From contig NZ_OLKL01000048.1 of the NCBI RefSeq assembly GCF_900291015.1, forward strand, positions 103,411 to 167,410: DNA of 64,000 nucleotides, in the 5' to 3' direction. The notes below the pieces were generated by a model, which saw only the letters and a list, made by a program, of their open reading frames with translations, searched no databases and was not told where the DNA came from. This document shows, piece by piece, positions 60,688-64,000 of this stretch (within the stretch, counting starts at the first letter, position 1; each line of letters begins with the position of its first letter). The position numbers were made by a program, and so were the translations under genes. This stretch comes from Pseudomonas persica. GTDB taxonomy: Bacteria; Pseudomonadota; Gammaproteobacteria; Pseudomonadales; Pseudomonadaceae.

Positions 60688-62814
60688 TCATGGCCCAGGC
60701 CAGGAGAAAATCGCCGGGAAGCCACTGGCATCCGTCGCAGTCATCGGGTAAGCCACCAAAAAACCCTGCACGTACTCGCAGCCATTGGCCTTGAGCCAGG
60801 CTGCCTGGGCCGGGGTTTCCACGCCCTCGGCAATCACCGTGATACGGTAGTCGACGCACAGGCCGATAACGCTGCGCGCCAACGCGGCATCCACCGCCGA
60901 GTCGGGCAGGCGCGCCACCAGGTGGCGGTCGAGTTTGAGGGTATCGATCGGCAGATCGCGCAACATGCGCAACGAACAGTCGCCGGCACCAAAATCATCC
61001 AGCGCCACCCGCACGCCCAGCTCACGCAAGCGGTGTATCTGTTTCACCGCCGCATCAATGTTGTACATCAGCGAGGTTTCCGCCACTTCCACTTCCAGCT
61101 GCGCCGGGTCCAGCTGGTAAAGCTGGATGACCCGATGCAGTTCGTCGACCAGGCTGGGCATGGCGAACTGCGCGCGGCTCAGGCTGATACCCAGCACCAG
61201 GTCCGCCGGAAAACGCTGGCACCAGGCCTGGCGCTGGGCCGCGCCCTGGCGGTAGATCCAGCTGGCCAGGCGGTTGATCAGGCGCGCCTCTTCCAGCAAC
61301 GGGATGAACAGCCCCGGCGGTACATCACCAACACTGGGATGCTGCCAGCGCAGCAAGGCCTCGAAGCCACGCAGGCGGCCATCGTTGAAGCCAACCTGCG
61401 GCTGGTAAACCAAGGTGAAATCCTGCTGCTCGACGGCCGTGCGTACGCTGTCTTCAAGCATCAGCCGCGAGCGCGCCCGGCCGTTGAGCTCCTGATCGTA
61501 GAAGCGATACTGCTGGCGCCCGGCCTGCTTGGCCGCGTACATCGCCGCATCGGCCGCGCGCAGCAGGCCTTCGACATTGGCCCCGCAGTCCGGATAGGTG
61601 GCGATGCCGATGCTCACCCCAAGGCTCACATCCAGCCCTTCCACCTGGTGGCTGATGGAAATGCGTTCCAGCAACCGCTCGGCATAGCGCCCGGCCTGCT
61701 CCGGGTAAGGCAGGCTGTCAAACAGCGCGGTGAACTCATCCCCGCCCATGCGCGCCAGCAACGCTTCACTGCCCAGGCAATCCTTGAGCTGTTCGGCCAC
61801 CCAGTGCAGCACCCGGTCACCCGCGTCATGGCCGAGTGAGTCGTTGATGCGCTTGAAGCCATCCAGGTCCATGTACATCAGTGCCTGCGACTTGTCCGAG
61901 CGCTCGTTGCGCAGCAGCGCACCTTCGGCGGCCTGGTAGAAACCGCGGCGGTTGAGCAGGCCGGTGAGCGGGTCGGTGACGGCCTGGTATTCCAGCTGCT
62001 GGTGCAGGCTACGCACCACCGACATGTCCAGCACGGTGACCACCATGGCCTGCTGGTCGGCCGGCAGCGGCGCACAGGACAACGCCACCGGCACCAGCTC
62101 GCCGCCAAGGGTGCGCAGCTGGGCATCGTGCACGCGGAAGATGCGCCGCGCCAGATAGGCCTGGTAGAAATCCGATTCGTTCCACAGGCTGGCACCGCTC
62201 AGTTGCACCAGGTCGAGCAGATGGGCGCCCTGCAACTGCTGCACCGGCGTTGACAACAAACGGGAAATGGCCGGATTGGCAAAACTGATGACGCCGAGGG
62301 CATCCACCACCAGAATGCCCTCGGCGGCGTTCTCCAGGATCGACGCATTGAACGCCCTGGCCGCTTCCAGCTCGCGGGTCAGGCGCTGCAGCATGCGTCG
62401 GTTACGCTGCTGGTCGAGCAGGGTCTGAACCTTGGGCTTGAGGATCTGCGGGTCGAACGGTTTGAACATGTAGTCCACGGCGCCGCTGGCGTAGCCTTTG
62501 AGCACGGCCGCCTCGGACTGTTCATTGGCGGTGAGGAAAATGATCGGAGTCAGCCGGGTGCGCTGACTGCCGCGCATCAGCCGGGCGACTTCGAAGCCGT
62601 CCATCTCCGGCATCTGTACATCCAGCAGGACCAGGTCGACATCGTGTTCGAGCAACGCGCTCAGGGCTTCCATCCCCGAGTTTGCCGTCAATACTTGCCA
62701 ATCCTGACGGGCCAGCAATGCCCGCATGCTGATGAGGTTTTCGGGGTAATCATCTACCACCAGAAGAACCGAGTTGCCATCCAGTGGCTGAGGGTGAGGG
62801 TGAGCGCCATCCAT
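60688..62814 (-). CDS. cfcR: c-di-GMP response regulator with REC, PAS, GGDEF and EAL domains (CfcR-like)
   Basis: This 708-residue protein has a receiver domain (about 15-135, phospho-Asp in LVLLDVQMPEMDG), a PAS domain (about 150-275), a GGDEF domain (about 285-445, motif MGGDEF intact) and an EAL domain (about 455-700). CfcR (Rup4959) of P. putida has this order, lies beside fba and mainly makes c-di-GMP. The I-site RxxD before GGDEF is absent. The EAL domain keeps the catalytic Glu in FEALLRW, DDFG, the Lys in LKLD and AEGVET, but the metal-binding Asn of the VNLS motif is Ser here (GISLS). ATG 62814 has AGAGAAG upstream. Confidence 0.88.
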   Translation of the reverse strand: MDGAHPHPQPLDGNSVLLVVDDYPENLISMRALLARQDWQVLTANSGMEALSALLEHDVDLVLLDVQMPEMDGFEVARLMRGSQRTRLTPIIFLTANEQSEAAVLKGYASGAVDYMFKPFDPQILKPKVQTLLDQQRNRRMLQRLTRELEAARAFNASILENAAEGILVVDALGVISFANPAISRLLSTPVQQLQGAHLLDLVQLSGASLWNESDFYQAYLARRIFRVHDAQLRTLGGELVPVALSCAPLPADQQAMVVTVLDMSVVRSLHQQLEYQAVTDPLTGLLNRRGFYQAAEGALLRNERSDKSQALMYMDLDGFKRINDSLGHDAGDRVLHWVAEQLKDCLGSEALLARMGGDEFTALFDSLPYPEQAGRYAERLLERISISHQVEGLDVSLGVSIGIATYPDCGANVEGLLRAADAAMYAAKQAGRQQYRFYDQELNGRARSRLMLEDSVRTAVEQQDFTLVYQPQVGFNDGRLRGFEALLRWQHPSVGDVPPGLFIPLLEEARLINRLASWIYRQGAAQRQAWCQRFPADLVLGISLSRAQFAMPSLVDELHRVIQLYQLDPAQLEVEVAETSLMYNIDAAVKQIHRLRELGVRVALDDFGAGDCSLRMLRDLPIDTLKLDRHLVARLPDSAVDAALARSVIGLCVDYRITVIAEGVETPAQAAWLKANGCEYVQGFLVAYPMTATDASGFPAIFSWPGP

Positions 62815-62960
62815 GCTGCTTCTCTGTTATGTGACCGACTTCAAGGTACGCTTGGATCCACTAGTACTCTAGACCTGAGCGGATAACACGCAATGCAATC
62901 AGAACGCTATCAGTGCCTCAACTGTACGGTAGCCGACTAACGGTCGGTTTGCCGGGAATA

Positions 62961-63066
62961 TGTGCCGGCCTCTTCGCGGGTAAACCCGCTCCCACAGGTT
63001 CATCACTGTTTTCCAGGCCAGTGAGTACCCTGTGGGAGCGGGTTTACCCGCGAAGAGGCCGGCACA
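62961..63066. repeat. paired REP element
   Basis: TGTGCCGGCCTCTTCGCGGG, TAAACCCGCTCCCACAGG on the left and CCTGTGGGAGCGGG, TTTACCCGCGAAGAGGCCGG on the right; the outer GTGCC/GGCAC also pairs. Confidence 0.86.
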
Positions 63067-63093
63067 GGCGTAAGGTTCTATCACCCGAAAATG

Positions 63094-63123
63094 AAAAAAC
63101 CCGCATCGCTGCGGGCTTTTTCA
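63094..63123 (-). terminator. Rho-independent terminator of fba
   Basis: On the minus strand AAAAGCCCGCA-GCGA-TGCGGGTTTTTTC forms a 6-7 bp GC stem with a T6 run, 14 bp beyond the fba stop codon. The A run on the other side makes it potentially bidirectional. Confidence 0.92.
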
Positions 63124-63137
63124 TTTATGCCAGAAGA

Positions 63138-64000
63138 TCAGTTGACCTTGGCGGCCAGCTCACCTTTCAGGTAGCGCTGGTACATGCCTTCCAGGGAGAT
63201 CGGCTTGATCTTCGAGGCATTGCCAGCGGTGCCGAAGGCTTCGTAACGGGCGATGCACACGTCACGCATGGCCTTGACGGTTTCACCGAAGAACTTGCGC
63301 GGGTCGAACTCGCTCGGGTTCTGCGCCATCAGGCGGCGCATGGCACCGGTAGAAGCCAGGCGCAGGTCGGTGTCGATGTTGACCTTGCGCACGCCATACT
63401 TGATACCTTCGACGATTTCCTCGACCGGTACACCGTAGGTTTCCTTGATGTCGCCGCCGTACTGGTTGATGATCGCCAGCCACTCTTGCGGTACCGAGGA
63501 CGAACCGTGCATCACCAGGTGGGTGTTGGGGATGCGCTTGTGGATTTCCTTGATGCGGTCGATGGCCAGCACGTCACCGGTTGGTGGCTTGGTGAACTTG
63601 TAGGCACCGTGGCTGGTACCGATGGCGATCGCCAGGGCGTCGACCTGGGTCTTCTTGACGAAGTCGGCGGCCTCTTCCGGGTCGGTCAGCATCTGGCTGT
63701 GGTCCAGCACGCCTTCCGCGCCGATACCGTCTTCTTCACCGGCCATGCCGGTTTCCAGCGAACCCAGGCAACCCAGCTCGCCTTCTACCGAAACGCCGCA
63801 GGCGTGTGCCATGGCAACAGTCTGCTGGGTAACGCGGACGTTGTACTCGTAATCGGTCGGGGTCTTGCCGTCTTCACCCAGCGAGCCGTCCATCATCACC
63901 GAGCTGAAGCCCAGCTGGATCGAGCGCTGGCAAACGTCAGGGCTGGTGCCATGGTCCTGGTGCATGCACACCGGGATATGCGGGAATTCTTCGATGGCCG
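63138..64000 (-). CDS. fba: class II fructose-1,6-bisphosphate aldolase (3' part; cut by window end)
   Basis: This is the C-terminal 287 codons of the zinc-dependent aldolase that interconverts fructose 1,6-bisphosphate and the two triose phosphates. The frame is open to the window edge (…IPVCMHQDHG, a zinc-ligand His region), so the gene's start lies outside. Visible motifs include DGSLGEDGKTPTDYEYN, EGELGCLG (zinc Glu), SHGAYKF, LVMHGSSSVP (zinc His) and KVNIDTDLRLA. It ends with a strong terminator. The neighbouring cfcR gene, divergent only by strand order, is transcribed in the same direction further along. Confidence 0.97.
   Translation of the reverse strand, partial: AIEEFPHIPVCMHQDHGTSPDVCQRSIQLGFSSVMMDGSLGEDGKTPTDYEYNVRVTQQTVAMAHACGVSVEGELGCLGSLETGMAGEEDGIGAEGVLDHSQMLTDPEEAADFVKKTQVDALAIAIGTSHGAYKFTKPPTGDVLAIDRIKEIHKRIPNTHLVMHGSSSVPQEWLAIINQYGGDIKETYGVPVEEIVEGIKYGVRKVNIDTDLRLASTGAMRRLMAQNPSEFDPRKFFGETVKAMRDVCIARYEAFGTAGNASKIKPISLEGMYQRYLKGELAAKVN

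Larger units (their letters stand above)
62815..63137. other. cfcR-fba intergenic region (323 bp)
   Basis: It holds the cfcR promoter side, a complete REP pair at 62961-63066 and the fba terminator. About 55 bp before cfcR the minus strand reads TCTAGAGTACTAGTGGATCC; CTAGAGT there resembles a stationary-phase sigma factor -10. On the plus strand the same stretch contains BamHI-, SpeI- and XbaI-type words followed by TGAGCGGATAACA. No gene is seen. Confidence 0.5.

Noticed and set aside
62961..63066. CRISPR array
   Set aside because: Repeats here are single paired palindromes scattered at gene ends, not clustered with regular spacers, and no cas genes are present.

Overview
This window is chromosomal DNA from a Pseudomonas, most likely the P. 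putida group. The evidence is high GC, recognisable Pseudomonas gene order (nudF-cpdA-yqiA-parE-parC, thiC, tolC, waaA, hldE-msbA-waaL, putP/putA, a REC-PAS-GGDEF-EAL regulator beside fba), and many paired palindromes built on CCTGTGGGAGCGGG, typical of P. putida REP elements. Nearly all bases are assigned to genes. I see no tRNA, rRNA, CRISPR, integrase or transposase.

Layout. 1-9603 (minus): nudF, a DUF1249 gene, cpdA, yqiA, parE, an esterase-like phytase-fold protein, a retropepsin-like protease, parC and a PqiC-type lipoprotein, several with 4-nt start/stop overlaps. 9789-15721: an RsiV-like lipoprotein, cytX and thiC (thiC behind a TPP riboswitch), then tolC. 15874-21875: waaA, a LysR regulator divergent from emrE, an FAD oxidoreductase/aldo-keto reductase pair, and a protein often called an ABC ATPase that has no P-loop but carries a Nudix-like motif. 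22058-35461: an LPS inner/outer core block (hldE, msbA, waaL, a divergent LPS kinase-like gene, four glycosyltransferases, a PIG-L deacetylase, Mig-14 and a carbamoyltransferase). 35682-42431: rlmJ, putP and trifunctional putA, with an array of seven GTTGCA sites (six GTTGCACC) in the put intergenic region. 42642-45399: a DUF3077 gene and an acyl-CoA dehydrogenase.

45400-49306 is an accessory cassette: an EamA-type exporter, an Fe(II)/2-oxoglutarate oxygenase and a divergent EgtD-like methyltransferase, all on the minus strand, with a LysR regulator facing the other way. It is flanked by 108-bp direct repeats (7 mismatches), each being the 3' end of the acyl-CoA dehydrogenase gene. The upstream copy completes the gene and the downstream copy is an orphan remnant in front of a TldD/TldE-like gene pair. 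The cassette looks like a transferred, regulated pathway that would N-methylate and oxidise a small amino-acid-like molecule and export it. Its product is unknown, and it is the best candidate here for an undescribed system.

49446-64000: a TldD/TldE-like pair, an MFS (MdtD-like) exporter, dbpA, an HI0933-type flavoprotein, yccS, a periplasmic solute-binding protein, a small winged-helix protein, a YgjP-like metallopeptidase, the c-di-GMP response regulator cfcR, and the 3' part of fba, cut by the window end.
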